DNA of 64,000 nucleotides from Parietaria judaica. Lineage: Eukaryota; Streptophyta; Magnoliopsida; Rosales; Urticaceae. Both the position numbers and the translations under genes were made by a program. Below are positions 33,816 to 44,763 of the stretch, piece after piece. The stretch's first letter is position 1. The number at the start of each line of letters is the position of its first letter. A model generated the notes under the pieces. That model was not told where the DNA came from and did no database searches. It was given only the letters and a program-made list of their open reading frames with translations. The stretch is from NCBI GenBank assembly GCA_954871525.1, contig OX940864.1, positions 5,760,001 to 5,824,000 of the forward strand, in the 5' to 3' direction.

Positions 33816-34963
33816 TTCTTTAGTTTGCACTTTCCACTTTCGTTGAAAGCTCAACAGAGATCTAATGAAATTTAATCAATAAAAACAAACAATTAAAAAT
33901 AATTAATATATATATATATATATATTAGCATTATTTGATGTTCTAAAAACAAATAATGCAAACAATATTTGATTATGCAAATCTAATATTTGATTTTTGA
34001 TGTTCTAATTTTGTTTAATATGTATCTTTATCAGAAATTGACATTCCCATCGTTGTTTGATTTCCAAAAAATATACAAAATCAGAGTTATACTCTGAGAA
34101 ATTCAATAACCAATATTTTCATATATCTAACAAATATAAGATTATTTCAACGGTGGGGCCAGCAAAGCCATCACATACAACACATTCTTAACATTCTTAG
34201 TTTCTTCAAGATCCATCATATAGATGAATAATATAAAAAATAGTAAATTTTTCGTTTAGTATACATGTATAGTATGTCTTTATCAAATGTACACAATTAG
34301 AACCAAATCACAACTAATTAGTTCAATAAAATTCATTGTAAATTAAAAACTGTTAAAGAAAAACTCATAATCAAGTACAGCCTAGCGAGTCTAGAGGAGG
34401 TTTCACAGACAAATTTTTCACCTCCAATTTTTTTTTTCTATTGACAAAAAAGAAATATAAATTAAGAATATAAAGGAGTGAGAAATGCTTACAACAAATA
34501 TGCATGCAACAGATAGAATCTTTATCGTGGCTCCGTCTGCAACTCCATCTGAGAAGAGAAAGTAAATAAGAGAAAATAAATTATTCTTTTAATGTCATAG
34601 ATAAACTAAACTGGTGTAAATTAGCTAAATAACTGCTAGAGAGAGAGATGAGAGCATGAGAAGAAAGAGACAATGATATAAACACCACAGAGAGCGTCCA
34701 TATTCCATAACACTTGATGTAAAAATTACTTATTCCTATTAAACTTTAATGAGAAGACATCAAGTGAATGGTATTTTTTCATTTAAAAATAATAAAAAAA
34801 TCTCATAATTTACTAGCCGATCAAGTGAATGATATTTTTTCATTGAACATAGGAAATGAGAATCTCTTGTTTTATATTGTGCCATGTCATACTTGTAGAT
34901 TTTCCTTATATATATAGATTAGTCATAGTTATTTATTTGCTTACACAATAACTTTATAATTTA
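33816..34963. other. AT-rich intergenic DNA, no gene seen
   Basis: No coding frame or RNA gene recognised. There is a TA run at about 33907-33925 and duplicated AT-rich words near 34750-34840 (AAGTGAATG followed by TATTTTTTCATT, twice). Confidence 0.55.
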
Positions 34964-35225
34964 CTAGTCGACGGCACCGCGATTCGCGCGGTGGCGTTAA
35001 AATACATATCTAAGCAATAATTATAAATAAAATATTTATTATTTTTATTATTAAATTAATTGTTGAATTTTTTTAGATAATATTATCATTTTTTATTAAA
35101 TATATATATTAGAATGTGTTAAAAATAAATGACATATTAAAAAATAAAAGAGTTCACTCCGTTTAGATAAGAAACTTTGTTGAACGGGTAAAACGATCTA
35201 CATTACTAAAGTCTAATATAAAAAA
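34964..35225 (-). mobile_element. Helitron-like 3' terminus (minus strand)
   Basis: Reading the minus strand, CACCGCG-AATCG... forms a 7-bp stem CACCGCG/CGCGGTG with a 5-base loop (34975-34993), followed by CCGTCGA and then CTAG with T after it (34964-34967). This is the classic Helitron 3' end. The body would extend to higher coordinates, where it runs into the unrelated element at 35227; the 5' end was not found. Confidence 0.6.
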
Positions 35226-35226
35226 A

Positions 35227-37045
35227 GGTAAATGAATCAAATTCCCATTTGTGAATCAAGATTTCAAAAAAATGCCCAAACTTATTTATGGTAATTAAAA
35301 CCACATATTAATTAAAATGTGGACCAATATACCCTTTAGATTTTAAGTATTTTATTCGACTAATCATGTTTAATGAGAAAAGATTTATCGATTTATTTAT
35401 AATTAATATTCCATTACTATAGCATAATAGAATTAACCAAGTAATGCTTAAAAAAACCCTTACCCGTAGCATATTTAGTCTTCCCTATTAAGTAGGAATA
35501 TTTGAATAACTTTATTTTAATAAAATCAAATATGCATTATTTTTTTATAGCTAGAAAAAAATTAATTCAATAACAAATTTGGATCCCTCGCATGTTAGAT
35601 TTGTTTGCGCCTCCGATGGATTAGTTGATTTCATTTCCTAAAATCATAGAAAATCAATGAGGACAATTTAACATTGTAGCTTAAATCTGTAATTGTAATT
35701 AAAAATACCAAATATTGTAAAAACTCTATAATCACAAACTGTAATTGCAATTAATAATACGTTTAGTAATTACAATTACAAAATTCAATAACTGATATAT
35801 AATGCATTACACAAAAGAAAACTCGGTTTGGTAATCACAATTACCGATTTTTTACAGTTTGAAATTGGTAATCACAGTTACAGTTACATTATCTACAGTT
35901 TGAAATTGGTAATTTTATGCAGTTTGAAATTGGTAATTTTTACGGTTTGAAATTGGTACAATTACATTTGGTAATTTTATATACGATTACAGAGTTTGAA
36001 ATTGTAATCAGAATTCCAACTGTAAAAATAATAAATTAGTAATCACAATTACAGAGTTTGTGATCAAAAGGCCAAACATATTACTCAAACAACATATACA
36101 TACAGGCTTTAAATTGCAGTAAAGAACAACATATCCATCATCGTCGACGCCACGGGTAGCATCATCTGCAAGAATTTATAGTCAAGAACACATATTTCCA
36201 TCGTTACACTGTCAGACACGGTTTCAGAGCAACATAACCTAAATTCCAAAATCATAAATTCCAAAACCTTAAATATAACACAAAAATTGATAAACTACCA
36301 CAATTCTAAATCTCAGAAAGCGAATTTTAGAGAGAAGTGCATTAATTTTAAACCGATTTGAGTTACAAATTTACCTTGGTGGCTACGTTTGGTGTAACAA
36401 GGTTCGATTCGTCGCCCCGTCTGTGAGAAAGAACCGATTCAATTCCGGAAAGAACAGAAAACTCAACGAAACCAAGAGACGAAACCAAATGGTGTCTTAC
36501 CTGGGTGGCTGCATTCGACGAAGCACGACACAACGGATCTGACGAAATCGAGGAATCTCTAAGGAAGAACTCCGGCGAAATAATCTAGAAAAAACTTCTA
36601 AGATTGGGCATCAATCTTTAATCTTGCGACGGAAGAATGCGACGGAGAAATCAGAGAGGCGACGGAGCGCGACGGAGGAAGGCGAGGGAAAAGAGAGAGA
36701 TCTTGGCGATGGAAGAAGCTTCGAAGAGAGAGTGGAGGAAAAAGTAAATTAATATGTGATAAATGATTAATATTTTTTGAAAAAGTAACATAATTAAATG
36801 AAATTGTAATTAATTCGGGGAAGTTGTCAAACACAATTATAGGAAAAAATAATTTCGAAAATAAAATATATTATTAATAATTAATACGAAAATTAATAAT
36901 TATAACTAATATTAGGGTTAATATGGTCCAAATAAAGTTATTAATGGGTATAAATGAGTTTTAAGAAATTATAGGCATTTCTCTTAAACTTTTAGTATTT
37001 TTTTGGGCAATTGGTGGGTTTTTCTTTTTATTTATAGTGATTTCA
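35227..37045. mobile_element. Long unclassified element, copy B
   Basis: Shares its left end (GGTAAATGAATCAAATTCCCATTT, then GGTAATTAAAACCAC) and right end (TTTTGGGCAATTGGTGG) with 9518-10800, plus a central block (36520-37030) that is nearly identical apart from a 22-24 bp insertion with GACGGAG words. It is longer than copy A (about 1.8 versus 1.3 kb), chiefly because of a region (35680-36060) of repeated CAGTTTGAAATTGGTAATTT and GTAATTACAATTACA units. Same orientation as copy A. Confidence 0.65.
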
Positions 37046-38040
37046 TAACTATGTATGTAATATTATTATTTTTACATTGAATTATTAATTTATATATAAG
37101 TTGAGACCTATATACTTCTAAAAAAAGTATTATCTTATAAATTTAGCGAATTATTAATTTAGCTAGTTAAGCCCAAGTCGAGACCGGACAAAATTATTAT
37201 TTAATCGAGGTTATTAATTTATCGAGGTTCTACTGTATGTTATGATCTCGTTGGCGGCCTTGGAGGATGACTACCCGGACACCCTAATGATTGTCGGGAC
37301 TCGGGGCCTTCTTGGCAAAGTGGTACGGGGACCGCCTAGAGGTTTTCCTTAAGAAATCACAGGCCCTAGAGGCATTCCCGAGAGGAGCGGTAACAAGATA
37401 TTATACACGCCGTATCACTCAACGGAGAGTGGCCGGGAATCAGTCAACCTATATCTAAAACAGTTTTAGATTTAAGATCGTTACACAAGTGCCGTATCAT
37501 CAAGATCAAACTGTCATCCAAAGTCTTTATATTTTACAAATATAAATTTCAAAATTCATACTTAAAATATGCATAATGAGAAGAAATGATTTATTTAGTT
37601 TTTATTTGTGTTAGTTCCAAACACCTAATCTAGAATTGGTGCAAAAGTTATCAAAACACCGTATGGACTCCAATGCCATTACACTAGTTTCACCCCAAAC
37701 TTTTAGAAAACCTCCAAATATACCTAATTTTTTTCTTCGATTTTTACATTGTTTATTACTCATATTTTTTTTAATTGTCTTTTCTGACTTCTGAATTTGG
37801 CTGAAAAATGTCCACAAGATAATGAACTAATCGACAACGAAACGCAAGATTGTTTTAGCACTTTTCAGATGTAATCCGTTTTACGTTGTATGTTTAATCA
37901 TTGTATTTTTTTACTTCCGAGTCTTAAGGCTGAATTACTGTACTTTATATTTTCGACTTCCAAGTCTTTGGTTGAGTAAATGGACTAAACAGAAAATAAC
38001 ACATTTTTAATAAAAAAATAAAAAAATTGCCGCGTGGCGT
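37046..38040. other. Intergenic DNA left of the tandem array
   Basis: Includes a stretch (about 37070-37240) with repeated TTATTAATTTA words ending ATCGAGGTTCTACTGTA, which looks like the end of another decayed element, and a GC-richer patch (37245-37450) of unknown origin. No gene is supported. Confidence 0.45.
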
Positions 38041-38694
38041 ACTTCAGGCAACAACGATATTTTCCCTATATATAATAAGTAATAACACCTAGTTTATTCC
38101 AGTTTCACATATTTCATAGTTCCCTCTAAGAAAACGAAATACTTTCTCAGAGAACTTCGTTAGCAACCTCCAGCATGGTCCGGTCACGCTTACCGCCGTG
38201 AAGATTGCGCAACCCACAACAAGCGTTCCCGCCACCATCTGAGCGTCGTAAGGGTGCTTGAAGAATTCAAGGATATGGCTGAATGCATATCGGGTTTCGA
38301 AATGACTCCACTGCCGGTGTCGCTTTGCATTTCCACTCCCGAGCCATCGGTTTCCCGTTTCGAACCGCGCTTCCGACCTACCATGGCGATGACCTGTCCA
38401 ACTTTGTTCGTCTACTTTCCCGGCATCACCGACGGTTGCTATTTCGGCCCAAGATTCAGAAGCTTTACCAGAATCCCTGCATAGATTCTCCATTCCGAAT
38501 TCGGCGCTCGTTCCAGCGGCTTCTAGTTCTCCGTGTATTTCAAGAAAGAAGAAAATGAGGTCTTGCGTTCTCGATCAACCGGGTTCCAGTACTGCCCTAA
38601 TCGTTGTCCCTGAAACCTTGTTGCCGGGGCCATCCGGCGGAGACCACAATATCATGGCTGAAGATAAGCTCTTGCTAAACGAGAATATTTCTGG
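38041..38694 (+). repeat. Array unit 1 (degenerate first copy)
   Basis: The shortest and most altered unit: 5 bases are missing near 38246 and CCGCCGTGA puts a stop ten codons after its ATG (38175). Its TATA box and leader are intact. Confidence 0.85.
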
Positions 38695-39353
38695 ACTTCA
38701 GGCGACAAAGATATTTTCCCTATATATAATAAGTAATAACACCTAGTTTATTCCAGTTTCACATATTTCATATTTCCCTCCAAGAAAACGAAATACTTTC
38801 TCAGAGAACTACGATAGCAACCTCCGGCATGGTCCGGTCACGCTTCCCGCCGGGAAGATTGCGCAACCCACAACAAACGTTCCCGCCACCATCTGAGCGG
38901 ATCATCGTAAGGGTGCTTGAGGAATTCAAGGATATGGCTGAATGCATATCGGGTTTCGAAATGTCTCCACTACCGGTGTCGCTTTGCATTTCCACTCCTG
39001 AGCCATTGGTTTCCCGTTTCGAACCGCGCTTCCGACCTACCATGGCGATGACCTGTCCAACTTTGTTCGTCTACTTTCCCGGCATCACCGACGGTTGCTA
39101 TTTCGGCCCAAGATTCTGAAGCTTTACCAGAATCTCTGCATATATTCTCCATTCCGACTTCGGCGCTCGTTCCAGCGGTTTCTAGTTCTACGTGTATTTC
39201 AAGAAAGAAGAAATTGAGGTCTTGCGCTCTCGATCAACCGAGTTCCAGTACTGCCCTAATCGTTATCCCTGAAACCTTGTTGCTGGGGCCATCCGGCGGA
39301 GACCACAATTTCATGGCTGAAGATACGCTTTTGCTAAACGAGAATATTTCTGA
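38695..39353 (+). repeat. Array unit 2
   Basis: ATG at 38829, frame open for 96 codons; TTCTGA near 39113 closes it early. Shares this and other private changes (CTGCTGGGGCC, GAACTTCAGG) with unit 6. Confidence 0.85.
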
Positions 39354-40012
39354 ACTTCAGGCAACAACGATATTTTCCCTATATAGAATAAGTAATAACA
39401 CCTAGTTTATTCTAGTTTAACATATTTCATATTTCCCTCCAAGAAAACGAATTACTTTCTCAAAGAACTTCGTTAGCAACCTCCGGCATGGTCCGGTCAC
39501 GCTTCCCGCCGGGAAGATTGCGCAACCCACAACAAGCGTCCCCGCCACCATCTGAGCGGATCATCGTAAGGGTGCTTGAGGAATTCACGGATATGGCTGA
39601 ATGTATATCGGGTTTCGAAATGTCTCCACTACCGGTGTCGCTTTGCATTTCCACTCCTAAGCCATTGGTTTCCCGTTTCGAACCGCGCTTCCGACGTACC
39701 ATGGCGATGACCTGTCCAACTTTGTTCGTCTACTTTCCCGGCATCACCGACGGTTGCTATTTCGGCCCAAGATTCAGAAGCTTTACCAGAATCCCTGCAT
39801 AGATTCTCCATTCCGAATTCGGCGCTCGTTCCAGCGGCTTCTAGTTCTCCGTGTATTTCAAGAAAGAAGAAAATGACGTCTTGCGCTCTCGATCAACCGG
39901 GTTCCAGTACTGCCCTAATCGTTGTCCCTGAAACCTTGTTGCCGGGGCCATCCGGCGGAGACCACAATTTTATGGCTGAAGATACGCTCTTGCTAAACGA
40001 GAATATTTCTGG
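39354..40012 (+). repeat. Array unit 3
   Basis: ATG at 39488, 104-codon frame. The TATA box reads TATATAGAA. Shares TTCACGGATATGG and GCGTCCC variants with unit 7. Confidence 0.85.
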
Positions 40013-40671
40013 ACTTCAGGCAACAAAGATATTTTCCCTATATATAATAAGTAATAACACCTAGTTTATTCCAGTTTCACATATTTCATATTTCCCTCCA
40101 AGAAAACGAAATACTTTCTCAGAGAACTTCGATAGCAACCTCCGGCATGGTCCGGTCACGCTTCCCGCCGGGAAGATTGCGCAACCCACAACAAGCGTTC
40201 CCGCCACCATCTGAGCGGATCATCGTAAGGGTGCTTGAGGAATTCAAGCATATGGCTGAATGCATATCGGGTTTTCAAATGTCTCCACTGCCGGTGTCGC
40301 TTTGCATTTCCACTCCCGAGCCATCGGTTTCCCGTTTCGAACCGCGCTTCCGACCTACCATGGTGATGACCTTTCCAACTTTGTTCATCTACTTTCCCGG
40401 CATCACCGACGGTTGCTATTTCGGCCCAAGATTCATAAGCTTTACCAGAATCCCTGCATAGATTCTCCATGCCGAATTCGGCGCTCGTTCCAGCGGCTTC
40501 TAGTTCTCCGTGTATTTCAAGAAAGAAGAAAATGAGGTCTTGCGTTCTCGATCAACCGGGTTCCAGTACTGCCCTAATCGTTGTCCCTGAAACCTTGTTG
40601 CCGGGGCCATCCGGCGGAGACCACAATTTCATGGCTGAAGATAAGCTCTTGCTAAACGAGAATATTTCTGG
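40013..40671 (+). repeat. Array unit 4
   Basis: ATG at 40147, 104-codon frame. Private changes include CAAGCATATGG and GGGTTTTCAAATG. Confidence 0.85.
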
Positions 40672-41330
40672 ACTTCAGGCGACAAAGATATTTTCCCTAT
40701 ATATAATAAGTAATAACACCTAGTTTATTCCAGTTTCACATATTTCATATTTCCATCCAAGAAAACGAAATACTTTATCAGAGAACTTCGTTAGCAACCT
40801 CCGGCATGGTCCGGTCACGCTTCCCGCCGGGAAGATTGCGCAACCCACAACAAGCGTTCCCGCCACCATATGAGCGGATCATCGTAAGGGTGCTTGAGGA
40901 ATTCAAGGATATGACTGAATGCATATCGGGTTTCGAAATGACTCCACTGCCGGTGTCGCTTTGCATTTCCACTCCCGAGCCATTGGTTTCCTGTTTTGAA
41001 CCGCGCTTCCGACCTACCATGGCGATGACCTGTCCAACTTTGTTCGTCTACTTTCCCGGCATCACCGACGGTTGCGATTTCGGCCCAAGATTCATAAGGT
41101 TTACCAGAATCCCTGCATAGATTCTCCATTCCGAATTCGGCGCTCGTTCCAGCGGCTTATAGTTCTCCGTGTATTTCAAGAAAGAAGAAAATGAGGTCTT
41201 GCGCTTTCGATCAACCGGGTTCCAGTACTGCCCTAATCGTTGTCACTGAAACCTTGTTGTCGGGGCCATCCGGCGGAGACTACAATTTCATGGCTGAAGA
41301 TACGCTCTTGCTAAACGAGAATATTTCTGG
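40672..41330 (+). repeat. Array unit 5
   Basis: ATG at 40806, 104-codon frame. Carries the ATTCATAAGG variant also seen in unit 8. Confidence 0.85.
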
Positions 41331-41992
41331 ACTTCAGGCTACAACGATATTTTCCCTATATATAATAATAAGTAATAACACCTAGTTTATTCCAGTTTCA
41401 CATATTTCATATTTCCCTCCAAGAAAACGAAATACTTTCTCAGAGAACTTCGTTAGCAACCTCCGGCATGGTCCGGTCACGCTTCCCGCCGGGAAGATTG
41501 CGCAACCCACAACAAGCGTTGCCGCCACCATCTGAGCGGATCATCGTAAGGGTGCTTGAGGAATTCAAGGATATGGCTGAATGCATATCGGGTTTCGAAA
41601 TGTCTCCACTGCCGGTGTCGCTTTGCATTTCCACTCCCGAGCCATCGGTTTCCCGTTTCGAACCGCGCTTCCGACCTACCATGGCGATGACCTGTCCAAC
41701 TTTGTTCGTCTACTTTCCCGGCATCACCGACGGTTGCTATTTCGGCCCAAGATTCTGAAGCTTTACCAGAATCTCTGCATATATTCTCCATTCCGACTTC
41801 GGCGCTCGTTCCAGCGGTTTCTAGTTCTACGTGTATTTCAAGAAAGAAGAAATTGAGGTCTTGCGCTCTCGATCAACCGAGTTCCAGTACTGCCCTAATC
41901 GTTATCCCTGAAACCTTGTTGCTGGGGCCATCCGGCGGAGACCACAATTTCATGGCTGAAGATACGCTTTTGCTAAACGAGAATATTTCTGA
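41331..41992 (+). repeat. Array unit 6
   Basis: ATG at 41468, frame closed at 96 codons as in unit 2. Three bases longer owing to an extra ATA beside the TATA box. Confidence 0.85.
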
Positions 41993-42650
41993 ACTTCAGG
42001 CAACAACGATATTTTCCCTATATAGAATAAGTAATAACACCTAGTTTATTCTAGTTTAACATATTTCATATTTCCCTCCAAGAAAACGAATTACTTTCTT
42101 AGAGAACTTCGTTAGCAACCTCCGGCATGGTCCGGTCACGCTTCCCGCCGGGAAGATTGCGCAACCCACAACAAGCGTCCCTGCCACCATCTGAGCGGAT
42201 CATCGTAAGGGTGCTTGAGGAATTCACGGATATGGCTGAATGCATATCGGGTTTCGAAATGTCTCCACTACCGGTGTCGCTTTGCATTTCCACTCCTGAG
42301 CCATTGGTTTCCCGTTTCGAACCGCGCTTCCGACCTACCATGGCGATGACCCGTCCAACTTTGTTCGTTTACTTTCCCGGTATCACCGACGGTTGCTATT
42401 TTGGCCCAAGATTCAGAAGCTTTACCAGAATCCCTGCATAGATTCTCCATTCCGAATTCGGCGCTCGTTCCAGCGGCTTCTAGTTCTCCAGTATTTCAAG
42501 AAAGAAGAAAATGAGGTCTTGCGCTCTCGATCAACCGGGTTCCAGTACTGCCCTAATCGTTGTCCCTGAAACCTTGTTGCCGGGGCCATCCGGCAGAGAC
42601 CACAATTTCATAGCTGAAGATACGCTCTTGCTAAACGAGAATATTTCTGG
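41993..42650 (+). repeat. Array unit 7
   Basis: ATG at 42127, 104-codon frame. TATA variant TATATAGAA as in unit 3. Confidence 0.85.
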
Positions 42651-43309
42651 ACTTCAGGCTACAACGATATTTTCCCTATATAAAATAAGTAATAACACCT
42701 AATTTATTCCAGTTTCACATATTTCATATTTCCCTCCAAGAAAACGAAATACTTTCTCAGAGAACTTCGTTAGCAACCTCCGGCATGGTCCGGTCACGCT
42801 TCCCGCCGGGAAGATTGCGCAACCCACAACAAGCGTTCCCGCCACCATCTGAGCGGATCATCGTAAGGGTGCTTGAGGAATTCAAGGATATGGCTGAATG
42901 CATATCGGGTTTCGAAATGTCTCCACTGCCGATGTCGCTTTGCATTTCCACACCCGAGCCATCGGTTTCCCGTTTCGAACCGCGCTTCCGACCTACCATG
43001 GCGATGACCTGTCCAACTTTGTTCGTCTACTTTCCCGGCATCACCGACGGTTGCTATTTCGGCCCAAGATTCATAAGGTTTACCAGAATCCCTGCATAGA
43101 TTCTCCATTCCGAATTTGGCGCTCGTTCCAGCGGCTTCTAGTTCTCCGTGTATTTCAAGAAAGAAGAAAATGAGGTCTTGCGCTCTCGATCAACCGGGTT
43201 CCAGCACTGCCCTAATCGTTGGCCCTGAAACCTTGTTGCCGGGGCCATCCGGCGGAGACCACAATTTCATGGCTGAAGATACGCTCTTGCTAAACGAGAA
43301 TATTTCTGG
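42651..43309 (+). repeat. Array unit 8 (joins unique 3' sequence)
   Basis: ATG at 42785, 104-codon frame; TATA variant TATATAAAA. After AATATTTCTGGACTTC it continues into unique sequence instead of another unit, so it probably holds the intact original gene end. Confidence 0.85.
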
Positions 43310-43703
43310 ACTTCTTGATGACGGTTTAAACACTGGATTTACCAAAAACCTGAACACCGTCGATTGCGGTTTCATGCAAGAACCAGGATATACAGAAAAC
43401 CCGGATATCGTCGATGATGGTTTAAAGCATAAGCCAGGACTTATCGAAAACCCGAGGCCCATCAATGGTGGTTTCGTGCATAACCCCGGATTTACTGAAA
43501 ACCAGAATCCAACAGATCCCGCGGAGTAGAGAGCCGAAAACCTGAACACCGCCGAAAACCTGAACTACGCTGCTAATCCAACAAATCCCGCAGAGCAGAG
43601 AGCCGTCGACGAGCATTTCGATCAGTGTATGATAGAGATCTTCGGAAACGAGATCTCCGGCGATGTTTGTCTCGCTCCTGCACCTCCCGGAAAGCTTTTG
43701 TAA
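43116..43703 (+). CDS. Unrecognised ORF at the array's 3' end, interrupted by one stop
   Basis: Frame open 43116-43529 (137 codons), then TAG, then open in the same frame to TAA at 43701-43703. The first part lies in array unit 8 (…SRKKKMRSCALDQPG…). It then passes through four 15-17 residue repeats and ends DEHFDQCMIEIFGN...APAPPGKLL. The TAG sits in PAE-stop-RA, and a second PAEQRA further on suggests it was a CAG codon. The frame also extends left in units 1, 2, 3, 6 and 7 (SAQDSEALPESLHRFSIPNS), but TAA closes it in units 4, 5 and 8. It is one base out of register with the 104-codon frame from the unit ATG, so an intron or a frameshift must intervene if they were one gene. I do not recognise the protein. 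Confidence 0.4.
43317..43514 (+). repeat. Coding minisatellite, four 45/51-bp units
   Basis: Units start at 43317, 43362, 43413 and 43464 and encode a D-G-L/F-x(4)-P-G-x(2)-E-N-P-x(2)-V-D pattern (for example CGFMQEPGYTENPDIV). Unit 1 is 45 bases, the others 51, all multiples of three. Confidence 0.85.
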
Positions 43704-44763
43704 TGTGTAAGTTTTAGAGTAATCTCGTGCTATTTTTCTTTAACTTGTCTCGTTGTCGCAGTTGTATACATATAAAGCAGTTTTCTTGAATTTTTGAGAG
43801 AAGTTTCATTTTTTGATCTTAGAAGTGTTCCAAATCCTTTTTTCGTGATAAAAAGTCTTGGGCGCGGATTAAATTGAAATTTTATAGTCGAGTTTGGTTC
43901 ACTATCACGATCATTAAGTGAATTTTTCTGCTTATAAAGTGTATTAGCGGACAAAGTTTGCTAAATTTTCCCACTTTTAATCACATGTACATGATGATTA
44001 ATACATGATGATTAATGTACATGATGATTAGTTTTGCATAATTAGAACTCATTGCGTATCAGCTTTGCTAATTTGTTCATTCTCAATTGGTTGGTTGATT
44101 TTGTTCTGGTTTTTCTTTGGTACATTCAAAGGTGAAAGATAAATTTTCTTCAGTCAATCATAAATGTACTAACTATGCTATTTGAGAGTATTAATCACGA
44201 TCTGGCATGACAGTAATTAAAACTTAGCAAAATTTTATCATGATGTACATGTATTAATCACGATCTGGCATGACAGTAGTTAAAACTTAAATAGTATAAG
44301 TTCGTAAATGACTGTTTTTTCCGTGCATGCACAACGAATACGATCATAAGTTGTCATAAATTTTCAAATTTTTAACAGAGAGAATGTTTAGTGCAGTAGT
44401 TGAATACACAACTCCATGCCCTGAATTCTATACATCACGTACGAGTTTCGAACTAGTTTCAGAGTTAGAGATTTACCGGCATTTTCAAAAAAGGTTCTGG
44501 ACCAATTTGCTATTGTGTATATAGCAAGGATAATCTCCCCAACTGGATCGATCCACCACGAGTATTTATCGCCCAAAACGGCACAAACTAATCCCACGAC
44601 ATTGCCCCGATGGCATCTTCTCCGCCGGTTCGTCTTTGATTAACTCCTCCACTTAAAATATAATGAATAATTAAGTGAGACTACAATCACTCACATAAAC
44701 ATAAAGTGTCAATTTTCCCTATTCGTGCCTAGGAAGAAGCACAAAAGCTACTGAATGCACACA
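43704..44763. other. AT-rich intergenic DNA, no gene seen
   Basis: Probable 3' untranslated region of the array's last unit at first. A repeated phrase TATTAATCACGATCTGGCATGACAGTA occurs at about 44191 and 44252, with TACATGATGATTA repeats at 43987-44030. Nothing codes. Confidence 0.5.

Larger units (their letters stand above)
38041..43314 (+). repeat. Tandem array of eight ~659-bp promoter/gene-start units
   Basis: Eight direct copies start at 38041, 38695, 39354, 40013, 40672, 41331, 41993 and 42651 (lengths 654, 659, 659, 659, 659, 662, 658, 659). Each unit begins ACTTCAGGC, has a TATA box (TATATATAA or a close variant) about 25 bases in, a leader of roughly 75 bases, an ATG (CCTCCGGCATGGTCCGG), and further coding-like sequence ending AACGAGAATATTTCTG. 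The word ACTTC stands at both outer edges (38041-38045, 43310-43314) and at every junction. Copies are highly similar. The array is plant nuclear but matches no satellite or gene that I know. Confidence 0.93.

Noticed and set aside
10392..36834. Similar minus-strand frames at 10392-10592 and 36598-36834, suggesting a conserved gene
   Set aside because: Both lie in the shared core of the two copies of one mobile element; their similarity comes from the element and the frames differ in length.
38089..38493. A 134-codon minus-strand frame in array unit 1 with a hydrophobic stretch resembling a membrane segment
   Set aside because: The hydrophobic part exists only because unit 1 lacks 5 bases present in the other seven units; the plus strand has the TATA/leader/ATG order.
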